Shown one piece after another: positions 30,035 to 40,592 of a stretch of DNA of 64,000 bases. The translations under genes were made by a program, and so were the position numbers. Origin of the DNA: Tremella fuciformis (taxonomy: Eukaryota; Basidiomycota; Tremellomycetes; Tremellales; Tremellaceae); contig CP136499.1 of the NCBI GenBank assembly GCA_032768795.1, positions 434,001-498,000 of the forward strand, in the 5' to 3' direction. The notes under the pieces were generated by a model that saw only the letters and a list, made by a program, of their open reading frames with translations, ran no database searches and was not told the origin of the DNA. Numbering within the stretch: the stretch's first letter is position 1; each line of letters starts with the position of its first letter.

Positions 30035-30268
30035 GTGTGTGCATGAGTATAATGGCGAGAGCAATGAGAAAGTCGAATAGTTACGAATGAAGTGGACGCA
30101 TCGAAGCGAGAGGGGGGAAATCGTGTTGACGTGAGATATGAGTCGCATCCGACATATCCTACGAGATGGTAATGGGTCCTACTAGCTGACGGAGTTTCTC
30201 GGTAATTACCCTATGACTTGAGGTGGCGGCACCGCTAACAAATCGCGTGGCACTTTCGGCTCGCCATA
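30035..30268 (-). repeat. Right terminal inverted repeat of the DNA transposon
   Basis: 112 bp after removal of a 117-bp LTR plus 5-bp duplication. It matches the reverse complement of 13957-14068. The tip reads CTTTCGGCTCGCCATA and is followed by TACATT (30269-30274), the target duplication. Confidence 0.88.
30124..30240. repeat. Small solo LTR in the right inverted repeat
   Basis: 117 bp, TGTTGAC...GCTAACA, flanked by AATCG on both sides (30119-30123 and 30241-30245). Excising it with one AATCG restores the continuous inverted repeat, which confirms that it inserted after the transposon. Confidence 0.82.
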
Positions 30269-30360
30269 TACATTCGGCGTTTGCCGCCGTTTCCAATCGG
30301 AGCTACGCCTGCTGTCCTACTCGTAGTTGGTTTCAATTCCATATACCGACTCTACTGCTC

Positions 30361-31179
30361 ATGCCAAGGCTCAAGACACCTCTCTCGGGCGCTGCCCAGT
30401 CTCGTGTACAGTTCCCATCAGACTTGGCCAGCAAAGGACGACGTAGGGTGGCAGGAAGCGGGACAGGGGCCAGGCGAGGGAGACCTCCCAAAAGACCATC
30501 GCCCTCTCCAGCTGGGTTGCAGACTGTGCCAGAGGAGGATCAAGGCGGGAGGAAGAATGTCAGGCCAGGCCCGGAGAGCCCAGCAGTCAATGACCGAGTG
30601 GTGGAAAAAAGGATCCGCGAGCATGCAGGCGGAAGAGGCGTGTCTCAGGTTAGCGAGCCCTTACAGAAATCAGACAGACCTTGTCGGGATGATGCTGACG
30701 CTGAGAACCAGGACCTCGTCGGCCCGGACAATACCGTCCATGACGAGAATGGAAATATGGAGATCCCCCGGACGCATGCTGACTCTCTTCGTCCAGATGA
30801 GAGGCAGCACGGTCATGTCGACCAAGATGGGGATCTCGACATGGTACACTTAGACAGGGATGGAGAGGTGTCATGGGAGCCCGACGAGATATGTGATTCG
30901 AGCCATCGTCTGGAAGCAGTCAAGAAACATGTCATCCATCGACAATCTGAGCCTCCCCAGCAGCATCAAGAGCCTCAAGGAGGGGAAGAGGAAGAAGGCG
31001 GCCAACAAGTGTGCGGACGAGGCGAACAAGATGACGGACTACGCCCCATTTCCGGCCTTGATCACGCACGTTTGCAAGCCTTCAACGCTGTTGTCAGCTT
31101 CTCCCCCGAAGCAGCCGTGTGCTCCCTCGGCTTCACTCCCATTGCCCCTGCATACGATATAAGCTATGAGCGAGCTTGA
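30361..31179 (+). CDS. AT-hook protein, function unknown
   Basis: A 272-aa frame from the ATG at 30361; the frame is open further upstream to 30223, inside the transposon end, so that start is unlikely. An AT-hook core (RRGRPPKRP) lies near residue 40, followed by a charged Asp/Glu/His/Gln-rich region. This fits a nuclear chromatin-associated protein. A second frame from about 30900 also looks partly coding (IKSLKEGKRKKAANKC), so an intron near 30880 is possible. The transposon inserted roughly 90 bp upstream of this start. Confidence 0.5.
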   Translation: MPRLKTPLSGAAQSRVQFPSDLASKGRRRVAGSGTGARRGRPPKRPSPSPAGLQTVPEEDQGGRKNVRPGPESPAVNDRVVEKRIREHAGGRGVSQVSEPLQKSDRPCRDDADAENQDLVGPDNTVHDENGNMEIPRTHADSLRPDERQHGHVDQDGDLDMVHLDRDGEVSWEPDEICDSSHRLEAVKKHVIHRQSEPPQQHQEPQGGEEEEGGQQVCGRGEQDDGLRPISGLDHARLQAFNAVVSFSPEAAVCSLGFTPIAPAYDISYERA

Positions 31180-31783
31180 TGAAGGTCCTGCAGCTCTGTC
31201 TCGGCCCGACCAGCTGAGACTGAGATCGGCCAAACCCTATCGACAGTCCATTGACCCAAAATCGTCCTGGGGTCTATGATCTAAGGAGTGGGGCCAGGTG
31301 CGTCGAAGGGATCAGCACCCGCCAGCTGTCTCTCTTGACAGGTCATACCCTCAGATGAGAAGGCACCTGACGCATCAGGCCTGAGCTCTCCAATATCTGA
31401 TCCGCCACTGCTCGTTCCACTCAACATCCGAGGATAGAAACAAAACTCGGATGCACGATGCAGATCGATAGCTTGGTCGGCACGCCAAAGGTCTCCGCAG
31501 GCTTCTCAGTCATCACGATGACGGTCCGCAGATGCATTTGGACTGTCAAGTCAGCTCACAACGCGCCATAAGTACATTACGTTGGCTTAATTCGAGGACG
31601 ATACAAGCCCTACACCAAGATCGACCTTTGCGCGCAGTGCCATCTCAGTCACATCTCTCTTGTCGGGGGAATGTGCCGCTTCTCGATCCTGACAAAGACT
31701 CCTTCGGAGAATCGGCCCGGGTCTACCCCCCAAGGCGGACGTGAGCGATCGCTCCCGACGCGCCCCTTGTTTTACGTTGACCG
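31180..31783. other. Non-coding stretch before the Copia relic
   Basis: Short frames only. It may include decayed 5' sequence of the Copia relic that follows, but no LTR or Gag motif could be supported. Confidence 0.4.
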
Positions 31784-33900
31784 TTGCAGTCTCATGTACC
31801 TCGTGCCTCCAAGCACCACATGCGCCATATCTCTCCCCTCCATTTGGCGTCAGCGGCCCCCACTAACGAAATGGCGCCTTCCTCCTCAAATTATTCTGGC
31901 ATGAACTTCTTCTCTACCGTCCCACCATCCGCCTTTCTTGCTACCGGCAATTCCTGCACGATTGTGGCCGATTTTGGTGCATCACACACCATAGCATATG
32001 CCTCTCGGCTCTTGTCAAACATCAAATCGCTACCGACATCAGTTCTAATTGTCCTTGGTAACGGCTCTACCATCCAAGCCACCGAGACCGGTACTCTCAC
32101 TCTTCGCATCGGGTTCAAGACCCCGGACACTCTGCTTGCGCCAGGTCTTGGTCGCAACCTCCTCTCAGCCCGAGCTACCATTCCGCCTGCTATGTCTTGG
32201 ACCCCCAACACCGGTACTGCCATTCTCTCAGATGGCAGCCATCCTGTCCTCACCGCCAAAGCGCAAGACCACCTCTTCACACTGCCCCGTCTGTCCTCTT
32301 CGGCCTACGCACACATTGCCGCCTATTCAGCAATACTGGCCCCTCAGTCTCTAGCTGAGGCTCTTCAATCGCTGCACTGGGAGCAATGGCACGCTGAAAC
32401 CAACGACCAGCTGTCAAAGACGGAGAAATGCAAGGTCTGGGAGATGGTTGACCCCCAACACGCTTCCGGTAGAACGCGCAAGGCACGCCGGGTCATCACA
32501 CGCAAGATCAATATCGTGACCGGAGAATCTGCAGTGTTCAAAGCACGATGGACAGCTAAGCAATACTCCCTGCGCTTTGGTATCGACTACAATAAGCTCT
32601 GTGCCGGTGTTGCGCACAAGGACTCCATCCGCCTGTTCTTAGCCATCACCAACTACCAGCGCTACCACTGCGATGGGGTAGACATTGTCGCAGCATTCCT
32701 CAATAGCGATCTGGACGATTTCGAGCCACCAGAAGGCAGTACCATCCCGGTCATACGCTTACCCAAGTCACTGTACGGTCTCAAGCAATCACCTCGCTAT
32801 TTCAACAAGCAGCTTGACCGATGGTTACGCTCCGAGGGATCCACATCGGCTACCGCCGACGGCTGCATCTGGCATCGCATCAAATACGTTTTCGCCTTCC
32901 TCATTGCGCTCCATGTCGATAATCAGCTGGTAGCCAGCAACTCCAGAACCGAATTTGACCGTTTCATAGCCAAGCTTCACTCCGCAATTGAGTTCAAGTA
33001 CAATGGCCCTGCGTCTTACTTCCTTGGCGTCAACATCTACCGTGACTGCACCGCCAAACACCTTGGTGTGTACCAAGAGCATTATGCCAATGCCGATCTT
33101 GACGATTATGGCATGTCCAACAGCACATCCTCTCACATTCCGCTACCATCTGGCTACCGGGCAAGCGAAGCTACCGATGCTGAGTTTGCACCTGTCAAGA
33201 ATCAGTCTACGAGTAACCCAGCTATGGTCGGCGGACTCCTGTGCACCGCTACCATAACTCGACCTGATCATGCATTTGCTACGTCCTTGTCATCCCGCAC
33301 GGCTAGCAGGTGGCCAGCGCAGCGCATTGCTGCTGAACGACATCTTATGCGGTATCTAAAGGGGACTACCGGTCTTTGCGTCGCCTATGACGCCTCCCTA
33401 CTAACAGCAAAGCCCTTAAATCCAGGACTTTCAGGCGCAGAAGGGGGGTCTCCATACCCGACGCGCTACCGATACCTCTTCTATGGTTTTGGCGGTCCCA
33501 TCAGCTGGCGCTCACAGCGACATTCCACAACAGCACTGTCTACCGCTGGAGCGGAATACATGGCTCAATCTGATGCGTCACGTCAAGCCCTCTGGCTCCG
33601 ACACCTGGTTTAAACCTTCGGTTGACAGCATAAGATGGGTGCTCATCCTCAATGACAATCAGGCGGCAACGATACGTTCCAGGAACCCAGTACAATATGA
33701 CCGGTAAAGCACATTGATATCCGCTACCACTTTATCGGAGAGAAGATTGAACATGGCGACATCAGTCTCACGCAAGTTGCTGCTGGGAACAAGTTTACCA
33801 GCCTCTTTACCAAAACACACTACCGGCTGATAGACATCATGGCCTCTCCAAGAAAATCGGGATGCGGTACCAGGAGATAGAATAGTTACACGATGAGGGG
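31784..33900 (+). pseudogene. Copia relic: protease fused to reverse transcriptase, integrase deleted
   Basis: A 609-codon frame (31784-33613) runs from a degenerate protease (VADFGASHTI instead of DSGA) straight into reverse transcriptase (FKARWTAKQ, VDIVAAFLNS, SLYGLKQSPRYF) and RNase H (ALSTAGAEYMAQ). All integrase sequence is missing. The active-site block reads LHVDNQLVAS instead of YVDD, so polymerase activity is unlikely. RNase H sequence continues in another frame to about 33890 (KHIDIRYHFIGEKIEHGDI). A purine tract GATGAGGGGGAG then precedes TGTCA at 33903, the likely start of a 3' LTR whose end I could not find. Confidence 0.8.
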
Positions 33901-33903
33901 GAG

Positions 33904-36002
33904 TGTCAAAATACATGTGGTAGCAGTGAGAGCTAACGTCCCGTGCCTTCTGAAACTAGCTCTCGGCCTCCCTTGATCACTTTCTAAAAAGCCGAGAGCT
34001 ACCAGCTACCACCGCTACCGGCTTTCTGGGCTCTGACCGCTCTCGCGACCACGTCTACCGACAGATGAGTTGCTACAGATGACGAGCTATGGTGAAGGGC
34101 AGCTGCAGATGACTTTCAAGATCGCCGAGCTACTCCCTCGCGTGCCGCCTGCAGCTTGTTCCTGTTCTACTTCAGGTAACCAATGAGCAGGATCCACCCA
34201 AGCCCATTACCTGTGGCTCTCCGAGAGTCGTGGTACTTTACCTTGTCACAGTAGCGATACGTCCTCCTGCCTGCAGAATGTCTATTTACTAGACCTTGGG
34301 CAGATCTCCCGGGCTTGAGATACTCGATGCCGTCTGCCGTCGTTCAGAGTTGCAAGGGCAGGCCCATCACGTTTCGCTTCCACTAGCTGTGCGGAGCACT
34401 CCAATTTGGTCCAAACCTCTGCAGTTGCGACAAGTCGACGACTTTAACCACGACATCCGATCATGATTAGATCCTCCAAGAGAGGCACTGCACAACGGTC
34501 CAAGGTCATAGTTTTGCTGGCGATCATGCGTACAGTACAAAAGGACCGATTGTCCGTATCCACAGCTCCACCCCCCATGTATGTAGCCGCGATCTCACTC
34601 GGGACGTCAGCGATCGCCGCGCACCTTTGGACGGAGCGACGGGACATGAGGTCATTCATCCGAAATAGTTAAGCTCAGGTCTCCCAAGCTATGAGGTAAA
34701 CAGTAAGACAAGAACCTTTTGGACGGGCGTGAACAAGTCACTGCCAGTTCAACGGGAAGCGGCAACAGCCAGAGAGACAGAGGAGAGGTACAGATGGTGG
34801 GTGGCTGAAGAGATCAATCACCCAAGCATGCCCCGGTTTGGGCTACTTATGCGCGGAGCAAAGTACAGCGAGGGACAGAATGGTCCAAAACGCTGATCAG
34901 CAGTACATGTGACTCATCTAAGCGACTATGGCTGGAAGAGTCTTGGTACCGAACCGCTGACAAGTTGTCGGCTTACACGAATTTCTACGACGCGGCCGAA
35001 GAGTCACATCCGCAAACCTTTGAGGCCGACACTAAGTGGCTGGACTTGCCAGTGGTCGAGCACAGGACTAGGAGCGATACAGCGATCTGTCACCTGCTAC
35101 ATGCACTCCCAGGCTCCTGACACGCAAGCGGTAATGAAAGGAGATTCGATTCAAAACCTCGGATAGGACGCTGGGCTAGGCAAGGAGGGAGAGCATGAGG
35201 GTAAGATCACGCGCAGACACCCAGGTCAACGTCCTCACATGTAAAGGTCTGCGGCGGTGTTCAGATTGTGACGGTCTTCTCGTCGATCTCAAGGGCGATC
35301 GAGAACGGTGCACGTTGGCTTTGGCTATGGCATTGATACTGGCAAGCTAGGCGGCAGTCGACAGCGAGATCGTGTGAGGAGCAGTGCAACTCTAAGCTCG
35401 ACTCTGACCGCCGCACAACCCTTCGATCTCAGAGCGCTCACTCAATCGGAGCACCGATAGGGCGTGAACAACGCCAAATGAACATGGCGGGCCTGTTAGA
35501 TGACATGCAAGTCAGCAGTCACGAGAGTACTACAGATCAGAGCAACCAAGTTGCGGTGTGCTCGGTACCAGAGCATCCGACGAAAGCGATGAGAAAAGAA
35601 CTGTGAAGGAGGCCGCCTTCCTTTGGACATCAAAGGAAGAACGCGTGACCGAGGGGGCCACATACAAATCCAGAAAGTCCGAAGACTGCCGTGAGGCATC
35701 TCGTCTCGCCATTGAGCTCAGCATGTAGGAAGAGGTCGGGGAATGGGGGTCGAGGTATACTACAAACAGGCGGGGAGGATCGAGGGGCATCGAGACTGTG
35801 ATCGGTCCAGCTCACAGGTGCGGCCTACAACTACAACATGACTTCTTGTCCATCCCATCAAAGTCCGAAGCGAACTTGGACGTGCCAGAGCCCAGAACGT
35901 GCTGGTAGCTACAACGACAAAAAGCAGTGATACGCCGAGCGCCTGAAGAAGCACGTGCGGACGGGAATGAACATTTGTCAATCATAGGGACACGACGCCA
36001 TA
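33904..36002. other. Long stretch without supported genes
   Basis: About 2.1 kb with only short, unsupported frames on both strands. It probably begins with a decayed Copia LTR. No RNA gene or repeat structure was recognised. Confidence 0.45.
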
Positions 36003-37735
36003 TCAGAGATGCTGCATAGACTGTATATCGTGACTCGAAAAGGTATATTGCGGGGTACTTTGGTCGTGTCTCGTGAGATCTCGTGATGCGGCATGATATA
36101 CAATGTTGAGGGAGCTATATTCGGTGCGGTAAACATGCCGTGTTTCCTTGCCTATGCCCTTGGTGGAAACGATAGGTTGTTGAGGCGCACCCTCCGCTCG
36201 AGAGAGCATCGAATTGACGGTATCCATTGACAGCGCTACTCTGTCAGGGTGGTTGAGATTCAGGTTGAAGCGTCCGCGGAGGGAACGATCACCGAGCAGG
36301 TCGGGAAGACCGAGGTTTTTGGATATGTGGTCGGGGTGGTCGAAGAGCTTTTGCGCTCGATGAACTCGACTTTGGCTCGATTTTGGGTTCATCGAGAGTG
36401 ACGGCGCAGTCCCACAAGAGGATTCCCAAGCGGAAGAGGCCTTTGGACTGCCAAACGTTCGCTTGACCTTGTCTCTGTAGGCCTCGTCTGCGCCCACCTG
36501 AAGCTGAGTGTTACCTCCGGTGTTCTGATCAGCCTCAGCCGCTTCGTCGTCTGTGTCTGGAAGTTGGTCGAGGAGACCGCCAGTGACGCCGGTGACGACG
36601 TCGTCCTCGACCTCATATGTATCGACCGTCCTTCGTCTTCGGGCTGCTCGGCGAAGTCGACTTCATCCCCATCTTCCTCGGCTTCGGATATATCGACGGG
36701 ACCCCCATCCTCGGATTGTTCCGCGAAATTGACGTCTCCACCGTCTTCATCCTCGGCCTCGTATGTGTCGACAGGGCCTTCGTCCTCGGCATTCTCGTGA
36801 TAATCCTCTTCATCATGCTCTGCGCCTTCCCCATCATCATCGACCAGTTGGGCTTCTTCTTCTTCCCCATAATCGCCCACATCTCCCTCTTCTCCGGAAT
36901 CTCCCGTATCGCTTTCTTCTTCATCCGCAACCTCTCCGTCATCGACATCGACATCCAGGATACCGGTGTTCGTATCTGCTCGAATTGGTCGAGGGCAACT
37001 GATGTCCATGCCCTCTGCGTATGCCATCTGTTCTCCCAGCTCGATGCCCTCCTCGTGAACTTCCGAGTCCTCGTTCTCTTCCTCTTCGATAAATGCGCTC
37101 TCCTCGTCCTCCCCCACCATGAGATCGTCGTCGAGGTCGGGTCGATACGCGGAGATGAATGGTGCCGAGGGGGGCTCATCGGCTTGCGGCGCAGGTTGCT
37201 GTAGGCCTCGATTGCGCTGTGCTGCTGTTTGATACTTTCTGACAACTTTCTTGGCTTTCGGACGACCAAAAATAGGGCTTTCCGCTCCGGATGCCGACTT
37301 TGGCGATGAATGACTTTGGAGCGGACGAACAGCATGAGGCCGGGTGTTCCCGACAACCGTACTTGGCTCTTCTGGTGGTTGGCTTGATCGTCCGAGACTC
37401 CAGTCGACTATCTTGCCTAAAAGTGATCGCCTGTCTTCTGTGGACGACACTGTCGGGGTGGCAGGACTGCGTGCAGCGTCGCGCGGGCCAGGGGTAGCTT
37501 GTGCAAGACCAATGACGCTTCTCAGAGAGGCGAGAACGGATGAGTTATCGTTGCCGGTCCCGCGGGCGTTAGCCTCTTTGCTTGAAATGATAGGAGGCGA
37601 AGTTTTCGGGCGCTTCGATGGCCCACCCCCGCTCCATTGAGCACTGTACGTAGAGGGACGATTGTCGCTGGGAGAGTCGGACCGTTTAGCTCGACGGGAC
37701 TGCGGAGCTGGACTGGACTTCTTTGGCGTTGGCAT
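36003..37735 (-). pseudogene. Acidic-repeat protein with a one-base frameshift
   Basis: The frame from the ATG at 37735 encodes a basic, Ser/Pro-rich N terminus, then a strongly acidic region (residues ~220-370) with repeats of the type GPVDTYEAEDEDG / GPVDISEAEEDGD and FAEQ-ED. Near 36630 the repeat phase is lost: a neighbouring frame continues the repeat (TVDTYEVEDDVVTG) and runs to the stop at 36003. One missing C in a GGACCGGT-like context would explain it. The product resembles acidic nuclear chaperone-like proteins only in composition. Sequencing error is an alternative explanation. Confidence 0.5.
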
Positions 37736-37756
37736 CGAAGCGATTTCCTGCCGTAA

Positions 37757-37881
37757 ATAATTCAGGCCATGACTTCAGCTTGTCTCAATTCGCTGCCTTC
37801 AGCTTGTCTTAATTCGCTGCCTTAATTCAGGCCATGACTTCAGCTTGTCTCAATTCGCTGCCTTAGTCATGGCCTGAATTA
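37757..37881. repeat. Nested direct and inverted repeat
   Basis: TAATTCAGGCCATGACTTCA occurs twice in the same direction (near 37757 and 37823), each followed by AGCTTGTCTCAATTCGCTGCC. A third partial copy of that second part sits between them. The tract closes with the reverse complement GTCATGGCCTGAATTA (37866-37881). It lies between the 5' end of the acidic-repeat gene and the 3' end of the next gene. Confidence 0.7.
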
Positions 37882-38654
37882 TGCGATCCCGAGAGCGACT
37901 GAGAAGGATCTGCAGAGCCGCCCGAAGCCCCGATAGGTCGAGGGGCAGGAGGAGAGGCTTGCTCCTGGTCATCGCTCGGCTCAGGCGTGGGCGGGGTCTC
38001 ATCTTGTGGTTCGGCGGCCGCCTTCGCCTTGCCCTTGGCCGCGCGGCGCTTCTCGCGCTCGTAGTCCGACATCTCCTCTTCGTCGGTCTCCCACATCTCG
38101 CTAGGCCCAGAGATGGTGGTTTGCGCTTGAGAGGAGTCCGGTTGAAACAAATGGCGTCCAGTAGGATCATCGCTGGGCCTCGTCGGGGCTGATAAGGATG
38201 AGATTCCGGCTATCTGTGATCCGCGGTGCTGCGTAGACTGAGCTTGGGGGTTGAACGAAGAGTATGACAACTCTTGTGGCGTTATCTGGGTGCCCGGTGG
38301 GAGCCGGCTCTCAGAGGTCGAGATGTTCTTCGCTGCTGCCGGCCATGGATACGCTGCGCAGGCACTGCTGGAGCAAGCGAGCCCCCATACTGTGATATCG
38401 TCGATCTCCCGTAAAGTATCGTCTGGTACCTCGAACAGCCAATCGGGAATGGCTTTGGTTGGCTTTCTGCCCTCGCCTGGAAACAGGTAGGGATGCAAGG
38501 CAGCGGAAGCAGCGCTGATTCTCAAACGACGCTGTAACCGACTAGGATTCTGCCTCGTCTTGGCTCGGGACAGATCGGTGAAAGATCTGCATATCAGCAA
38601 TCGACCTACTGTGCTCGTGTGACGACCGAGGAAACCTACTCTCCAGCCCAACAC
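37863..38654 (-). CDS. Hypothetical protein
   Basis: A 263-codon frame. The first ~60 residues are basic, the centre has a hydrophobic WGLACSSSACAAYPW segment, and the C-terminal third is rich in Ser, Pro, Glu and Ala with a KAKAAAEPQDETPPTPEP-like tract. The last codons run into the inverted repeat at 37866-37881, so the C terminus may have been altered by it. No domain is recognised. Confidence 0.4.
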   Translation of the reverse strand: MLGWRVGFLGRHTSTVGRLLICRSFTDLSRAKTRQNPSRLQRRLRISAASAALHPYLFPGEGRKPTKAIPDWLFEVPDDTLREIDDITVWGLACSSSACAAYPWPAAAKNISTSESRLPPGTQITPQELSYSSFNPQAQSTQHRGSQIAGISSLSAPTRPSDDPTGRHLFQPDSSQAQTTISGPSEMWETDEEEMSDYEREKRRAAKGKAKAAAEPQDETPPTPEPSDDQEQASPPAPRPIGASGGSADPSQSLSGSHNSGHD

Positions 38655-38805
38655 CTTCTCAGGACTTTCTGTATATCACGGTCCGATTTACCTGTTCCGA
38701 TCTCGAAGGCGTCGGGGAAGAAGACCGGATTGTGCTTGTCGCCATTGAGACGAACCACTCGGTGATTTCGAGTGAGAGTTGCAGCAGGTCCGGCGAGTCT
38801 GTATT

Positions 38806-38982
38806 TGTTGAACAATAGGCCCCGAGGACGCCTCATAGGGTCAGAATTGCCTCTTTGGGCAGGATGCGGAGCAGAACAATAAGACTATGAGCGAGCGGCC
38901 ACGCACAGGCCGCCAGAGCGATGGCTCATATATGTAGGGCTGCAGAGATGAACCAATGCATAGCTCTCATCGTTGTGTAACA
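38806..38982 (+). repeat. Solo Copia-family LTR
   Basis: 177 bp, TGTTGAACAATAGGCCCC...TTGTGTAACA, flanked by a perfect GTATT duplication (38801-38805 and 38983-38987). Both ends match the Copia LTRs at 8224 and 13749 in reverse orientation. Confidence 0.9.
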
Positions 38983-39556
38983 GTATTTCGGGGACCGGCC
39001 GGCGCTGGGGATACCAGAGAGCGGAATTGAAAGGCCTTGACTTGTATCGTTGCCCGAAGTACCAATGTTCAGTGTTTCCGCTGGAACACCATGGACCGAG
39101 CTGGAAATCAGTGTATACCCAAATCGCTGCGGCAGCAATCACGCCTCATATTCGATGGTTGCGTCTACCTCGAACGATACTAAAACCCGGTGAGTATGAT
39201 CGGTCATGACACCCTTGATTTGGGGAAGGGGCTCTTGAGGGGTGCGATATATTGTGAACTACAGCGTCAGCGCTTACACACCATGTAGGCAAGAAGCAGG
39301 GCGGTCTCAAGTAAGCGGACGACGACCTACCTTGACGATTTGGCGATAGCGGTTGCCCTCCCACGGAATGGTGAAGTTGGATCCCTGCTTCTCATCCAGC
39401 CGCCATCGTCAGCGGCCATCTCGAACGGCTACTCCGCCCTCGCAAGCTGCAGAATGCGAAGTTGACTGGTAGGAGCTCAGGCAGAATATGTCATGCTCCA
39501 GTATGTAGTTCAGATTAGGTACGCTTGTAGGGGGATCAAGCCGGTTCCTACCGAGC
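38983..39556. other. Non-coding stretch
   Basis: No supported gene. Short frames on both strands lack recognisable motifs. Confidence 0.4.
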
Positions 39557-40440
39557 TTGATATTGAGCCTTTTACAGGATGTTATGACTGCATGCCCCCT
39601 AATGTATGCTCGTGATAGAATACACCACCGCTGGCACGCTGCAGTCATGGTCAGAGCTCAAAAGAAAGAGAAGAAAGCAATGCAAAGGCTGCAGGAGCAA
39701 ACCAAAGTCGATTTTCCCCTTCCTAGGACGTTCAGGCTTCGCCTCATATCGCCCTCAAGCCCTCCTGAAGACGCCATCACCCTTCAGGCCCTCCTGGACC
39801 ACCATGAGCAACACAGCATCGTCCTATCCCATGCCAACATCAACTATGCTATCCGCCACCCATCCTACCACCGAGCCAGGGGAGCGTCCTATACCTTGAT
39901 ATGCAGCATTCCGATTTGCCCATCGCTTGAAATCAATGGATCGCACCTTCCACAGGTTCAGAGTCCGAAAGCTATGGGAGGCAAGGCTCAAATCGCACAC
40001 CAGAGCCTCCAGAGGGTCGACTTTCACCAGTGGTGGTCTGGGGTATGGTGCAGGTATGCCATGCACAGTGTCATCTCGTTGGATTCAATCCCAAACAAGC
40101 AGAAGAACCGCCAGCTTGTTCAGCTTCTCACCTCCTATGATCGAATTCTGGGAGCGCGGCCTCAGAAAGCGCTCAGAGACCTCAATCCACCAGTGGCCAA
40201 GGCAATGGGCATTGCCCATCGACGTTCTACACGATATATTCGAGCTATCTGCAAGGGAGAAGCCAGAATTCCGGCTGGGAGGCAGAAGAAGCGGCACAGT
40301 CTTAGGAGGACTCAGAAAGCGATGAAATGGTTTAGGGGCAATGCCCCCTATCGTCTTGGAGGCATGGGAACGATGCTTGCTGTCAGCTGGGGTGAAGGGA
40401 CAGACTATCATCGAGATCAGAGGGATGTAAGCACCGTGAA
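39557..40440 (+). pseudogene. TET/JBP-like 2-oxoglutarate dioxygenase fragment cut by an LTR
   Basis: The 297-codon frame has a late block (KAMKWFRGNAPYRLGGMG, then WGEGTDYHRDQRDV) that resembles the first iron-binding H-x-D region of fungal TET/JBP-type dioxygenases, preceded by a YDRILGARPQKALRDL helix. Right after HRDQRDV the sequence turns into LTR (from about 40426) and the frame closes with LTR-encoded residues. The second iron His and the 2-oxoglutarate-binding Arg are therefore lost. Family assignment rests on motif resemblance only. In basidiomycetes such genes are often linked to KDZ transposons; none is seen here. Confidence 0.4.
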
Positions 40441-40592
40441 CGCCTCATAGCCACCGGAATTGCCTCTTTGGGCAGGATGCGGAGCAGAACTATAAGAGAA
40501 CGACAGCCCAGCTGCGCAGAGGCTGTCTGACTGCATTATATATGTAGATTCGGCCCCAGGACGGCAATGCATACCGCGCTCATTCGGCGTGA
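40425..40592 (+). repeat. Degenerate Copia-family LTR
   Basis: TAAGCACCGTGAACGCCTCA followed by ATTGCCTCTTTGGGCAGGATGCGGAGCAG-type sequence matches the Copia LTR family (compare 38806 and 15128). The first ~10 bases of the LTR are missing and the far end is eroded. No target duplication was seen. Confidence 0.65.

Larger units (their letters stand above)
13957..30268 (+). mobile_element. Four-gene DDE (integrase-core) DNA transposon with nested retroelements
   Basis: Left and right ends are 112-bp inverted repeats (13957-14068 and 30035-30268, the right one interrupted by a small LTR) beginning TATGGCGAGCCGAAAG at the right end and in copy 1. The flanking hexamer TACATT is present at 13951-13956 and 30269-30274. 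Subtracting the four retroelement insertions and their duplicated target bases leaves about 6.87 kb carrying four plus-strand genes at 14198, 16190, 17025 and 19346. The transposase belongs to the putative integrase-core family known from fungi and fishes. I know of no description of this multi-gene architecture, but no database search was possible. Confidence 0.85.

Noticed and set aside
36617..37204. Long hydrophobic plus-strand frame resembling a membrane protein
   Set aside because: Antisense to the acidic-repeat protein; Glu and Asp codons read backwards give Phe, Leu, Val and Ile.
37757..37881. CRISPR-like spaced repeats
   Set aside because: Only two full copies with no regular unique spacers, and the structure contains an inverted copy; the genome is eukaryotic.
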